A stretch of 5,128 nt of DNA from Thermodesulfobacteriota bacterium (GCA_035325995.1 DAOKYU010000032.1:1-5128), one strand, 5' to 3'; numbered from the stretch's first letter, positions 1 to 4,956 are shown. The notes: generated from the sequence alone by a model not told the origin. Program-made: numbers and translations.

Positions 1-3
1 CGG

Positions 4-46
4 TGCTACGCCGTAAATCACACATGCGTGTGTGGTCAGGCAAAAG
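4..46. repeat. Left copy of a ~43-bp palindromic repeat
   Basis: This segment begins TGCTACGCCG and contains the hairpin CACACA-TGCG-TGTGTG (19-34), followed by GTCAGGCAAAA. It matches the segment at 186-228 at most positions, exactly 182 bp apart. The sequence between the two copies is not otherwise similar, so this is a pair of short elements and not a long duplication. No coding function is apparent. It could be a small intergenic repeat family or the 3' hairpin of a gene lying left of the window. Confidence 0.55.
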
Positions 47-185
47 TAGAAAGCCTTATACCGACCTTACCAGTTAAGTATAGAACTTCCCCTTCAGCAA
101 CCGACGGACCGTGTCGCCGACTTTCGAAGTAGCAGCGCTCCGCCATTTCACCATCCGCGCTTCACGTGGTTTTAGTCTCAGGACA

Positions 186-229
186 TGCTACGCCGAAAAC
201 ACACGTACGTGTGTGATCAGGGCAAAAAG
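186..229. repeat. Right copy of the ~43-bp palindromic repeat
   Basis: Second copy of the element at 4-46: TGCTACGCCG, an A-rich link, a perfect 16-bp palindrome ACACACGTACGTGTGT (199-214), then ATCAGGGCAAAA. The symmetric arms are kept while the centre differs from the left copy, which suggests that the hairpin and not the exact sequence is conserved. It lies 7 bp beyond the stop codon of the minus-strand gene at 236-817. Confidence 0.55.
196..214 (-). terminator. Possible terminator hairpin of the minus-strand envelope operon
   Basis: Read on the minus strand, the 16-bp palindrome at 199-214 lies about 20 nt after the stop codon of the gene at 236-817. It runs into four consecutive T residues (199-196). 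The T run is short and the stem is only moderately GC-rich, so this is a weak intrinsic terminator at best. Its position directly behind the last gene of the unit is the main support. Confidence 0.35.
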
Positions 230-235
230 GAACAC

Positions 236-817
236 TCAAATCCCCGACCCCTCTACGCCCGGAAACACACCATATCCGTCCCACGATGTATACGTCCCGC
301 ACGCATTCTCGCCCGGCCCCTCGGCGTAGAGCTGGAACATCTCCCCGTGAAGAACGAGGCTCCGCTCGAGATATTGGTTGGCCTCGGCGGCGAGGTAGAC
401 GCTCCTGTCTATCAACCCCTGAAGGTCGTCGCCCTTCTCCTCGTACTTCCCGAGCGAGGTTCCGATAGCGATCCGTATCAGATCGGCGCTCTGCCTGTAT
501 GAATCCACGGCGTTCACGAGCGCAGTGTGAGCCTCCAGCATTTCCGCCGGGACTTCCATCGCCCCGAGCCCGGCGCTCATCTCGTCGAACGACGCTACGG
601 CGTTTATGCTGGCTGTGAAGATTTCGTCGTAATCCTGCGAAAGAAGAACGTTGCCGAACTCCTCGCTCACATCCTTCAGGTGAACGTAATAACCCGCTAT
701 CTCGCAGCGATATCCGGGCACGTTGTCCGGGGTCTCCTTGAGCCCCTGGGCGGGACCGAACAGCGCCGCCGGAAAGAGCACGGCCGCAAGCATTATGCCT
801 TTGAATTCTTTCAACAT
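236..817 (-). CDS. Exported helical protein of unknown function
   Basis: This 193-residue protein is not one I recognise. It starts with a probable Sec signal peptide: lysines at 3 and 6, a hydrophobic stretch at 8-21 and a likely cleavage near GPAQG (21-25). The rest should be periplasmic. From about residue 40 to 165 the sequence is rich in Ala, Glu, Leu, Asp and Ser with few prolines, consistent with a bundle of long helices. There are only two cysteines (C38 and C173), one on each side of the helical part, so a disulfide joining the ends is possible. The last 20 residues are Gly- and aromatic-rich. The ATG is preceded by a G-run (GGGGGG) about 8 nt upstream. It follows the OmpA-domain gene by 86 bp on the same strand, so co-transcription is likely. 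An envelope stress or accessory role is only a guess from that neighbour. Confidence 0.75.
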   Translation of the reverse strand: MLKEFKGIMLAAVLFPAALFGPAQGLKETPDNVPGYRCEIAGYYVHLKDVSEEFGNVLLSQDYDEIFTASINAVASFDEMSAGLGAMEVPAEMLEAHTALVNAVDSYRQSADLIRIAIGTSLGKYEEKGDDLQGLIDRSVYLAAEANQYLERSLVLHGEMFQLYAEGPGENACGTYTSWDGYGVFPGVEGSGI

Positions 818-877
818 GTCATAACCCCCCGCAATTCAGGCCGGCCCCGGAATATCCGATTGAGCCTTCGCGTAAAT

Positions 878-891
878 ATCCGCGCGCGGAT
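878..891. repeat. 14-bp perfect palindrome between the two envelope genes
   Basis: ATCCGCGCGCGGAT is self-complementary and lies in the 86-bp gap between the stop of the OmpA-domain gene (904) and the start of the next gene (817). It has no T tract on the minus strand, so it does not look like an intrinsic terminator. It could be an mRNA-stabilising hairpin or chance in GC-rich DNA. Confidence 0.35.
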
Positions 892-903
892 CGGGAGCCG
901 GAA

Positions 904-1344
904 TCACAAAACCCCTGGCCCGGAACGAGGGCCCGCCTTTATGCTTACCCTGCTGTCCAGAGCCGCCTTGACCTCGGCCGGGCCGGGAGGAGGATTGCCC
1001 TTGTCCCCCGCGCCGCCGCAGTCGGCACCTATACTAATATCACTTAAGTTTACACCCTGTTCGATAAGAAAACTTCTCACGGCTTCAGCCCTTTTTAATC
1101 CGAGGTTGTAAACCGGCGTTCCCTCGTAGGTGTTGCAGTAGCCGATTATTTCGACCTCGGTCCCCGGATTCATCGCCAGGATTTCGGCGTTCTCCGCGAG
1201 GACGGGCTTCGCGTCCTCCCGCAATGTGAATTCGCCCCTGTCGAAAAATACGTCCATCAAAGGCGCTTCCGCACCCTGCCCGGCAAAGGCCGTGAAGCCG
1301 AAGGCTAAAACGAGAATTGAGACATAACCCCATATGACTCTCAT
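904..1344 (-). CDS. Small exported OmpA-family (peptidoglycan-binding type) domain protein
   Basis: A 146-residue protein with a signal peptide (residues 1-21, likely cleavage after AFA) followed almost directly by one OmpA-like C-terminal domain (about 30-136). The domain shows the family pattern: a first strand with VFFD (32-35), the strand EVEIIGYCN (63-71), then YNLGLKRAEAVRSFL (79-93) and a closing LDSRVSI (129-135). There is no lipobox cysteine and no beta-barrel, so it is a free periplasmic or loosely envelope-bound domain rather than a Pal lipoprotein or a true OmpA porin. In this family an Asp in the GHTD motif and an Arg in the RA motif hold the diaminopimelate of peptidoglycan. Here the Asp position appears to be Asn71 (motif GYCN), while Arg85 is kept, so binding may be altered. 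C70 and C109 could form a disulfide. The ATG at 1344 is preferred over an in-frame TTG seven codons upstream, because the ribosome binding site lies between the two. Confidence 0.85.
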   Translation of the reverse strand: MRVIWGYVSILVLAFGFTAFAGQGAEAPLMDVFFDRGEFTLREDAKPVLAENAEILAMNPGTEVEIIGYCNTYEGTPVYNLGLKRAEAVRSFLIEQGVNLSDISIGADCGGAGDKGNPPPGPAEVKAALDSRVSIKAGPRSGPGVL

Positions 1345-1352
1345 CTTATCTA

Positions 1353-1362
1353 CCTCTCCTTC
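1353..1362 (-). promoter_or_regulatory. Ribosome binding site fixing the start of the OmpA-domain gene
   Basis: On the minus strand the sequence GAAGGAGAGG lies 8 nt before the ATG at 1342-1344. A reading from the in-frame TTG at 1363-1365 would place this purine-rich site inside the coding region and leave the TTG with only a weak GGCGGAGG further upstream. The ATG also gives a normal signal peptide beginning MRVIWGY. Confidence 0.6.
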
Positions 1363-1470
1363 CAACCTCCGCCCTCTGTATATATAGATTCCGAAAACCC
1401 CGGAACAGATTCACACGCGCCGTGCATTCATGCTTCCGACGTCTCAGCCCCGCCACGACCCTACACTTCC

Positions 1471-1496
1471 GTCATCCTGAACTTGATTCAGGATCT
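1471..1496. repeat. Dispersed GTCATCC-type palindromic repeat
   Basis: GTC is followed by an 8-bp perfect stem, ATCCTGAA (1474-1481) and TTCAGGAT (1487-1494), around the loop CTTGA. This is the well-known class of short intergenic palindromes that gives rise to spurious predicted peptides ending in VQDDG. The same class recurs in this window at about 1510, 1596, 3267, 4914, 4957 and 5017. Confidence 0.75.
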
Positions 1497-1509
1497 CGCC
1501 TTTAATCCT

Positions 1510-1536
1510 GTCATTTCGAACGCATGTGAGAAATCT
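1510..1536. repeat. Dispersed GTCATTTC-type palindromic repeat
   Basis: GTCATTTCGAACG is followed by TGAGAAATCT, with ATTTC and GAAAT as short inverted arms. It is the same repeat class as the element 14 bp to its left and has nearly the same outline as the copy at 5017-5043 (GTCATCTCGAAC...GTGAGAGATC). Confidence 0.7.
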
Positions 1537-1593
1537 CGGTTGTCTTCCCTTAGAAAAAGGCTTGTCGCGGCGAAGCCATGCGAAGCCGGAGGA

Positions 1594-1617
1594 CAATTCC
1601 TGGCGTGCGAGGAATCT
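1594..1617. repeat. Degenerate dispersed palindrome (ATTCCT / AGGAAT)
   Basis: The arms ATTCCT (1596-1601) and AGGAAT (1610-1615) surround GGCGTGCG. The ending GAGGAATCT matches the 3' end of the copy at 4914-4947. It probably forms a composite with the two repeats at 1471-1536, and open reading frames over this stretch are translations of the repeats and not genes. Confidence 0.55.
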
Positions 1618-1706
1618 CTTTTTCCCTTTCACCCTCCCCCTTCCGAATCCCCCTCCCCCCAAATCCACTAACACCCCTATATGCCCTTTTTATCTTTTTT
1701 CATCCC
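1616..1706. other. Pyrimidine-rich tract upstream of the TetR promoter
   Basis: About 90 bp with almost no G and few A on the plus strand, made of C-runs and T-runs such as CCCTCCCCC and CTTTTTATCTTTTTT. I see no gene in it. It lies between the repeat cluster and the -35 box at 1720. It may be a decayed relative of the CCCCTCTCCC element found at 3221, or simply a low-complexity spacer. Confidence 0.6.
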
Positions 1707-1719
1707 CTCAAAAAATCTC

Positions 1720-1748
1720 TTGACTCCACAGAACGCGCATAATATACT
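1720..1748 (+). promoter_or_regulatory. Sigma-70-type promoter of the TetR gene
   Basis: TTGACT (1720-1725) and TATACT (1743-1748) are separated by exactly 17 bp, an excellent match to the housekeeping promoter consensus. Transcription should start near 1755, giving a short leader of about 37 nt before the ATG. The last three bases of the -10 box are part of the palindromic operator, so a bound repressor would block the polymerase. Confidence 0.75.
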
Positions 1749-1762
1749 TAACAGTGTTAAGT
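1746..1762. promoter_or_regulatory. Palindromic operator, probably for TetR autorepression
   Basis: ACTTAACAGTGTTAAGT is a 17-bp perfect inverted repeat (arms of 7 bp, centre AGT). It overlaps the -10 box and the expected transcription start. Size, symmetry and place are typical of TetR-family operators. A second, imperfect copy, ACTTAATACAGTTCAAG (1764-1780), follows 18 bp downstream, so two dimers could bind side by side. That the adjacent TetR protein binds here is inferred from position. Confidence 0.7.
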
Positions 1763-1791
1763 TACTTAATACAGTTCAAGGCAGGAGATAA

Positions 1792-2400
1792 ATGGGAGTA
1801 AAGGAAAGAAGGGAACGGCAAAGGCAGGCGGTCAGGCAGGAAATCCTCGACGCCGCCCGCGAACTATTCATCAAAGACGGCTATGAAAACGTAACAATGC
1901 GTAAAATTGCTGAGAAGATTGAATATTCCCCGACGACCATCTACCTCCACTTCAACGACAAGGCCGACCTTGTCCGTTTTTTGTGCGAAGAAGCGTTCGT
2001 AAAGTTAGTGGATATGTTCGAGAAGCTCGGAGAAGACATGAGCGACCCGCTCCTCGCCCTCAAAAGATGCGGGCGGGCGTACGTCGATTTCGGCCTCAAG
2101 TACCCGAACGACTACAAGGTAACGTTCATGATAGCCCTTAAGCCCACAGCCCCCGAGGACTACCTCCGCGAGGATTCGATGGGCATGAGAGCATACGGCT
2201 ACCTCAGGAAAATCACCGAGGAATGCATCCGCCAGGGGAAATTCGAGGGCGTGGAGCTCGAAAGCGCGACCCAGTCGCTCTGGATGACGGTCCACGGCAT
2301 CACGTCCCTCATCATCGCCCACCCGGATTTCCCGTGGGCCGATCAGGAGCGCGTGATCGACCAGACTATAGACAAGATAATAGCGGGGTTCGCGGCATGA
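1792..2400 (+). CDS. TetR-family transcriptional regulator with a WHG-type C-terminal domain
   Basis: A 202-residue DNA-binding repressor of usual TetR length. The N-terminal domain covers about 15-62: a first helix with ILDAARELFIKDGYENVTM and a helix-turn-helix at about 35-54 ending in the signature TTIYLHFNDKADL. The C-terminal ligand domain contains W164-MTV-HG (164-169), the hallmark of the WHG subgroup (TetR_C_13). The inducer cannot be deduced. AGGAG lies 4 nt before the ATG, a little close but acceptable. A perfect palindrome overlaps its promoter, which points to autorepression. The neighbour downstream is an ECF sigma factor 71 bp away on the same strand with no clear terminator between them, so the two are probably co-transcribed. 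This is unusual, since TetR genes more often sit beside efflux or fatty-acid genes. The family call is secure; the ligand is unknown. Confidence 0.92.
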   Translation: MGVKERRERQRQAVRQEILDAARELFIKDGYENVTMRKIAEKIEYSPTTIYLHFNDKADLVRFLCEEAFVKLVDMFEKLGEDMSDPLLALKRCGRAYVDFGLKYPNDYKVTFMIALKPTAPEDYLREDSMGMRAYGYLRKITEECIRQGKFEGVELESATQSLWMTVHGITSLIIAHPDFPWADQERVIDQTIDKIIAGFAA

Positions 2401-2457
2401 CGGCCCCGCCGAGAGAGGCTCCGGAAGGAGCGAGGGGAGATTCACTCAAAGACACCC

Positions 2458-2463
2458 AGGAGG
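2458..2463 (+). promoter_or_regulatory. Strong ribosome binding site that decides the sigma factor start
   Basis: AGGAGG lies 8 nt before the ATG at 2472. The same reading frame is open further upstream to 2223, inside the TetR gene, but that part reads as a basic, proline- and arginine-rich shadow. The site and spacing make 2472 the clear choice. Confidence 0.8.
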
Positions 2464-2471
2464 CTTTTACC

Positions 2472-3146
2472 ATGCGGTACGATACGAAGAATAACGGCGC
2501 TTGCGGACAGACGGCTGCCCGCGCCTGCGCCGAGGGCAAGACGCCCTGCGCAATCCCCGACGAGCACCTCGTCGCGCTATTCGTCAGAAACCGCGACGAA
2601 GACGCATTCGGCGAGCTGGTCAACCGCTACGCCGACAGGATTTACAGAATCGCCCTCAGGATCACGCGCGACCCGGCAGAGGCCGAGGACGTGCTCCAGG
2701 ACGTGTTCGTCATACTCACGTCCAAGGCAGGCACGTTCAGGATGGAGTCGCGGTTCTCGACGTGGCTCTACCGCGTCGCGCTCAATTCGAGCTACATGCG
2801 CATCCGCACGAAGAAGAAGATCACCACGAACGAGTCGAGCCTCGACGGCTATGCCCCTTACGACCAGGCCGGGATTCTCCACGGCGTCGCCGACAAGGAC
2901 TTCAGCCGCAGGCCCGACAGCGAGCTTCTGACACGCGAGGCGCTCGAGAAGATACGTGACTCGATAGACGCACTCCCCGAGCAGTATAAGCACGTATTTC
3001 ACCTCCGGCACGAGGAAGGGCTCTCCGACCTCGAAGCGGCCGAGGTGCTGGGAATATCCGTAAGCGCGGCGAAGTCGAGGATTCACAGGGCTCGCCTTTT
3101 TCTACGTGACAGGCTGGCGGATTACTTCTACGAAACCGGCAGGTAA
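2472..3146 (+). CDS. ECF-type RNA polymerase sigma factor (RpoE-like sigma-70 family)
   Basis: A 224-residue alternative sigma factor that should direct RNA polymerase core to a dedicated promoter set. Region 2 covers about 33-112: AFGELVNRYADRIYRIALRI, then the core-binding AEDVLQDVFVIL (71-82) and the -10 reading segment FSTWLYRVALN (95-105). Region 4 covers about 156-219, with ALPEQYKHVFHLRHEEGLS and the helix-turn-helix EAAEVLGISVSAAKSRIHRAR for -35 recognition. The linker (about 113-155) is short, as in ECF factors. The N-terminal ~30 residues lie outside the family core and hold three cysteines (C11, C19, C26), which could bind metal or sense redox state; that is speculation. It follows the TetR gene by 71 bp. 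The next plus-strand feature is a tRNA, so no anti-sigma gene accompanies it, and control may be transcriptional, through TetR. Confidence 0.92.
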   Translation: MRYDTKNNGACGQTAARACAEGKTPCAIPDEHLVALFVRNRDEDAFGELVNRYADRIYRIALRITRDPAEAEDVLQDVFVILTSKAGTFRMESRFSTWLYRVALNSSYMRIRTKKKITTNESSLDGYAPYDQAGILHGVADKDFSRRPDSELLTREALEKIRDSIDALPEQYKHVFHLRHEEGLSDLEAAEVLGISVSAAKSRIHRARLFLRDRLADYFYETGR

Positions 3147-3161
3147 GCGGACCACGTCCGC
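3147..3161. repeat. Hairpin GCGGAC-CAC-GTCCGC directly after the sigma factor stop
   Basis: A perfect 6-bp GC-rich stem with a 3-nt loop starts at the first base after the TAA of the sigma gene. No T-run follows, so it is not a convincing intrinsic terminator. The same stem with a different loop (TGT), also followed by AG, occurs at 5103-5117, which suggests a small repeated element. Confidence 0.45.
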
Positions 3162-3220
3162 AGGAAGCCGAAGTAGCGGCTAACTCTATCATCACCCACC
3201 GAGCACCATATAAATTCACT

Positions 3221-3260
3221 CCCCTCTCCCTTGAGGGGAGAGGGGTTAAGGGTGAGGGTG
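3221..3260. repeat. CCCCTCTCCC / GGGAGAGGGG dispersed hairpin element
   Basis: A perfect 10-bp stem (3221-3230 with 3236-3245) around TTGAG, followed by TTAAGGGTGAGGGTG. This is a widespread type of intergenic palindromic repeat in many bacterial genomes. It could act as a 3' end for the TetR-sigma transcript, but lacks a T tract. Confidence 0.7.
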
Positions 3261-3266
3261 TCCTTT

Positions 3267-3298
3267 GTCATTCCAGAATGCCTGTATCTGGAATCCAG
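3267..3298. repeat. Dispersed GTCATTCC-type palindromic repeat
   Basis: GTCATTCCAG and CTGGAATCCAG form a 7-bp stem (ATTCCAG 3270-3276, CTGGAAT 3288-3294). It is followed at 3304 by GCCTTTAATCC, and the same 11 bases also follow the copy at 1471-1496 (at 1498), so the two share more than the palindrome. Confidence 0.65.
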
Positions 3299-3353
3299 TT
3301 TTTAGCCTTTAATCCGGACCTTCTGCCTGCCCCTTCCCTTCTGCTTTCCTCTA

Positions 3354-3381
3354 TTGATGAACCCGCAGCTTTCGGTAAACT
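3354..3381 (+). promoter_or_regulatory. Probable promoter of the tRNA-Arg gene
   Basis: TTGATG (3354-3359) and TAAACT (3376-3381) are 16 bp apart, placing the start near 3388, about 11 nt before the mature 5' end of the tRNA. An overlapping TATACG at 3381 is an alternative -10 box, but its spacing of 21 bp would be too long. A short 5' leader of this kind is usual for single tRNA genes. Confidence 0.5.
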
Positions 3382-3398
3382 ATACGACTCTGAATTAC

Positions 3399-3472
3399 GC
3401 GCCCGTAGCTCAATTGGACAGAGTGCTTGACTACGGATCAAGAGGTTGGGGGTTCGACTCCCTCCGGGCGCG
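3399..3472 (+). tRNA. tRNA-Arg (anticodon ACG)
   Basis: All four arms fold. Acceptor GCGCCCG (3399-3405) pairs with CGGGCGC (3465-3471). The D arm has GCTC and GAGT. The anticodon stem CTTGA/TCAAG encloses CTACGGA, giving anticodon ACG at 3433-3435, normally read as ICG for arginine CGN codons. The T arm is GGGGG-TTCGACT-CCCTC. The discriminator base is G and CCA is not encoded (CAT follows), so the end must be added enzymatically. The last 12 bases of the tRNA and the 3' flank are the first part of a 181-bp tandem array. A piece of its T arm and a piece of its acceptor end recur in every array unit. Confidence 0.95.
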
Positions 3473-4200
3473 CATTCCTTAACTTGGAACCTCGTAGATT
3501 ATTCGAACGATGAGTTTGAACCCCCGCTAATTAATTGAGGTTGGGGGTTCGAGTTCCGACTTATTCACCCACGGCGGGCGCTTACTCGCTCCGCAGGCTT
3601 CGGGTCAGTTACCCCGATTCCTCGGCTCGCTCGGAATCGTTCCTCCGGGCGCGCATTCCTTAACTTGGAACCTCGTAGATTATTCGAACGATGAGTTTGA
3701 ACCCCCGCTAATTAATTGAGGTTGGGGGTTCGAGTTCCGACTTATTCACCCACGGCGGGCGCTTACTCGCTCCGCAGGCTTCGGGTCAGTTACCCCGATT
3801 CCTCGGCTCGCTCGGAATCGTTCCTCCGGGCGCGCATTCCTTAACTTGGAACCTCGTAGATTATTCGAACGATGAGTTTGAACCCCCGCTAATTAATTGA
3901 GGTTGGGGGTTCGAGTTCCGACTTATTCACCCACGGCGGGCGCTTACTCGCTCCGCAGGCTTCGGGTCAGTTACCCCGATTCCTCGGCTCGCTCGGAATC
4001 GTTCCTCCGGGCGCGCATTCCTTAACTTGGAACCTCGTAGATTATTCGAACGATGAGTTTGAACCCCCGCTAATTAATTGAGGTTGGGGGTTCGAGTTCC
4101 GACTTATTCACCCACGGCGGGCGCTTACTCGCTCCGCAGGCTTCGGGTCAGTTACCCCGATTCCTCGGCTCGCTCGGAATCGTTCCTCCGGGCGCGCATT
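3461..4200 (+). repeat. Tandem array of four identical 181-bp units fused to the tRNA-Arg 3' end
   Basis: Units start at 3461, 3642, 3823 and 4004, and the first 16 bases of a fifth start at 4185. I compared the four units line by line and saw no difference. Each begins CCTCCGGGCGCGCATT, which in the first unit is the acceptor 3' end of the tRNA. Inside each unit, GAGGTTGGGGGTTCGA (3537-3552 in unit 1) copies tRNA positions 3442-3457. GAACCCCC (3518-3525) is its inverted partner, giving an 8-bp stem, or 11 bp with G-U pairs. CGATTCC/GGAATCG (3615-3621, 3633-3639) is a copy of the dispersed palindrome family. I see no gene and no CRISPR-like spacers: the unit repeats without variable segments. 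Possible explanations are recent unequal crossing-over, repeated insertion at a tRNA attachment-like core, or transcription of a tRNA-linked RNA. No integrase is in the window. Confidence 0.95.
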
Positions 4201-4260
4201 TCCTAACTTTCGGCCTTGCGTACTAATCAACAGTTGAGTTGAACCCCCGTCTGATTTTGT
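4201..4260 (+). repeat. Diverged partial fifth unit of the array
   Basis: After the exact repeat ends at 4200, the sequence still follows the unit with many changes. CCTAACTT corresponds to CTTAACTT, GCGTACTAATCAAC to the CTCGTAGATTATTCGAAC region, and GTTGAACCCCCG to TTTGAACCCCCG. Similarity fades after about 4250. This looks like an older, decayed copy at the far edge of a freshly amplified array. The stretch from about 4261 to 4356 shows nothing I can assign. Confidence 0.55.
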
Positions 4261-4356
4261 AAATGTACAAGATGGAGTCTCTACAGGTGTCCGGCCATCC
4301 GGCATTAACCAAGATGCGTGAGGAACATGATATATATCCTTCATATCCTCTCTATC

Positions 4357-4827
4357 TCATACCACCATCCACACCGCCAGCACGGCAAGCCCTATCGCAA
4401 CGATGTCCTCGGCCAGCGCAGCGGGAACCCCGCCGACCGCGCGTATGCCCGCTTTCCTGGCGGCGTACCCTCCGTAGCATCCCGCCACCGCCCCCAGCAC
4501 CCCGCCGACCGCCCCGGCCGTGGCGGATTCAGCGGCCCCGACGGCGACGCACGCCCCCGAAAACGCCCCGGTGAATATGCGCGCGAGGAGAGGGCCGACG
4601 GCAGTCCTGCTCCCGGCGAAGGGCAGGAGGTCGTATGCGAATTCGAGCACTGCAAATACGGGAAGGACGATCGCCGCGATGTGAGAGCTCATGAACCCGA
4701 GCCTGGTCCCCCACAGCCCGAGGCCCCAGTAACGCGCGGCGAGGCTCGCCACCGCAAGCCCCGTCATGGAACGAAGGCCCGACGCGATTCCAATCAGGAT
4801 AGCAGCTATGAAGAAAGTCCCTTCCAT
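4357..4827 (-). CDS. DUF4126-type integral membrane protein
   Basis: A 156-residue inner-membrane protein of unknown function that resembles the DUF4126 family. Diagnostic parts are GLRSMTG (17-23) after the first hydrophobic segment, and LLPFAGSRTAVGPLLARIFTGA (67-88), which matches the family's conserved loop before a small-residue-rich helix. About five hydrophobic segments are visible near 5-31, 47-62, 82-98, 103-122 and 137-155. Gly- and Ala-rich stretches suggest tightly packed helices. An acidic pair, E140-D141, precedes the last segment. The ATG has AGGAGG about 7 nt upstream. It stands alone: the tandem array lies behind it and repeats lie before it, and its upstream region shows no convincing promoter on this strand. 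Transport or envelope roles have been suggested for such proteins only by general shape. Confidence 0.75.
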   Translation of the reverse strand: MEGTFFIAAILIGIASGLRSMTGLAVASLAARYWGLGLWGTRLGFMSSHIAAIVLPVFAVLEFAYDLLPFAGSRTAVGPLLARIFTGAFSGACVAVGAAESATAGAVGGVLGAVAGCYGGYAARKAGIRAVGGVPAALAEDIVAIGLAVLAVWMVV

Positions 4828-4913
4828 ATCCGTCCTCCTCTTTATGCCCTACATATTAACAGATGGAGGCAGAATCCGGCAGACCATGACTGCAAGATTA
4901 AGAGGTCAAAATT

Positions 4914-4947
4914 GTCATTCCCGACGATTTCGAGCGAGCGAGGAATC
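4914..4947. repeat. Dispersed GTCATTCC...AGGAATCT palindromic repeat
   Basis: GTCATTCCCGACGATTTCGA is followed by GCGAGCGAGGAATCT. The part CGATTTCGAGCGAGC...GAGGAATC is nearly the reverse complement of the segment at 3615-3639 found in every unit of the tandem array, which links the two kinds of repeat. Confidence 0.7.
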
Positions 4948-4956
4948 TACCTTATT

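Noticed and set aside
111..502. Plus-strand reading frames at the left edge
   Set aside because: They run over repeats and then antisense to the exported helical protein, which has a clear signal peptide, and they show no domain features.
1379..1410. Promoter for the envelope operon on the minus strand
   Set aside because: A TATATA-like -10 box is present near 1380, but no acceptable -35 box stands at the right distance. The true promoter may need another sigma factor.
1444..1723. Small proteins on either strand in the TetR upstream region
   Set aside because: Their translations are those typical of dispersed palindromic repeats (for example LNQVQDDG) and pyrimidine-rich tracts, with no ribosome binding site or family resemblance.
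2223..2471. Longer N-terminus for the sigma factor beginning within the TetR gene
   Set aside because: This part overlaps TetR codons, reads as low-quality Arg/Pro-rich sequence, and a strong AGGAGG precedes the ATG at 2472.
3461..4200. CRISPR array
   Set aside because: The 181-bp units repeat completely with no unique spacers, the unit is far longer than a CRISPR repeat-spacer pair, and no cas gene is present.
3461..4200. Series of functional tRNA genes after the tRNA-Arg
   Set aside because: Units contain only T-arm and acceptor-end pieces. No D arm, anticodon arm or matching 5' acceptor strand is present.
3399..4200. Integrated prophage or genomic island at the tRNA
   Set aside because: The repeated tRNA 3' end resembles an attachment core, but the DNA between copies is 181 bp with no integrase or cargo genes.
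4108..4344. Minus-strand 78-residue reading frame at the end of the array
   Set aside because: It lies mostly in repeat DNA, has no ribosome binding site that I can support, and shows no recognisable domain.
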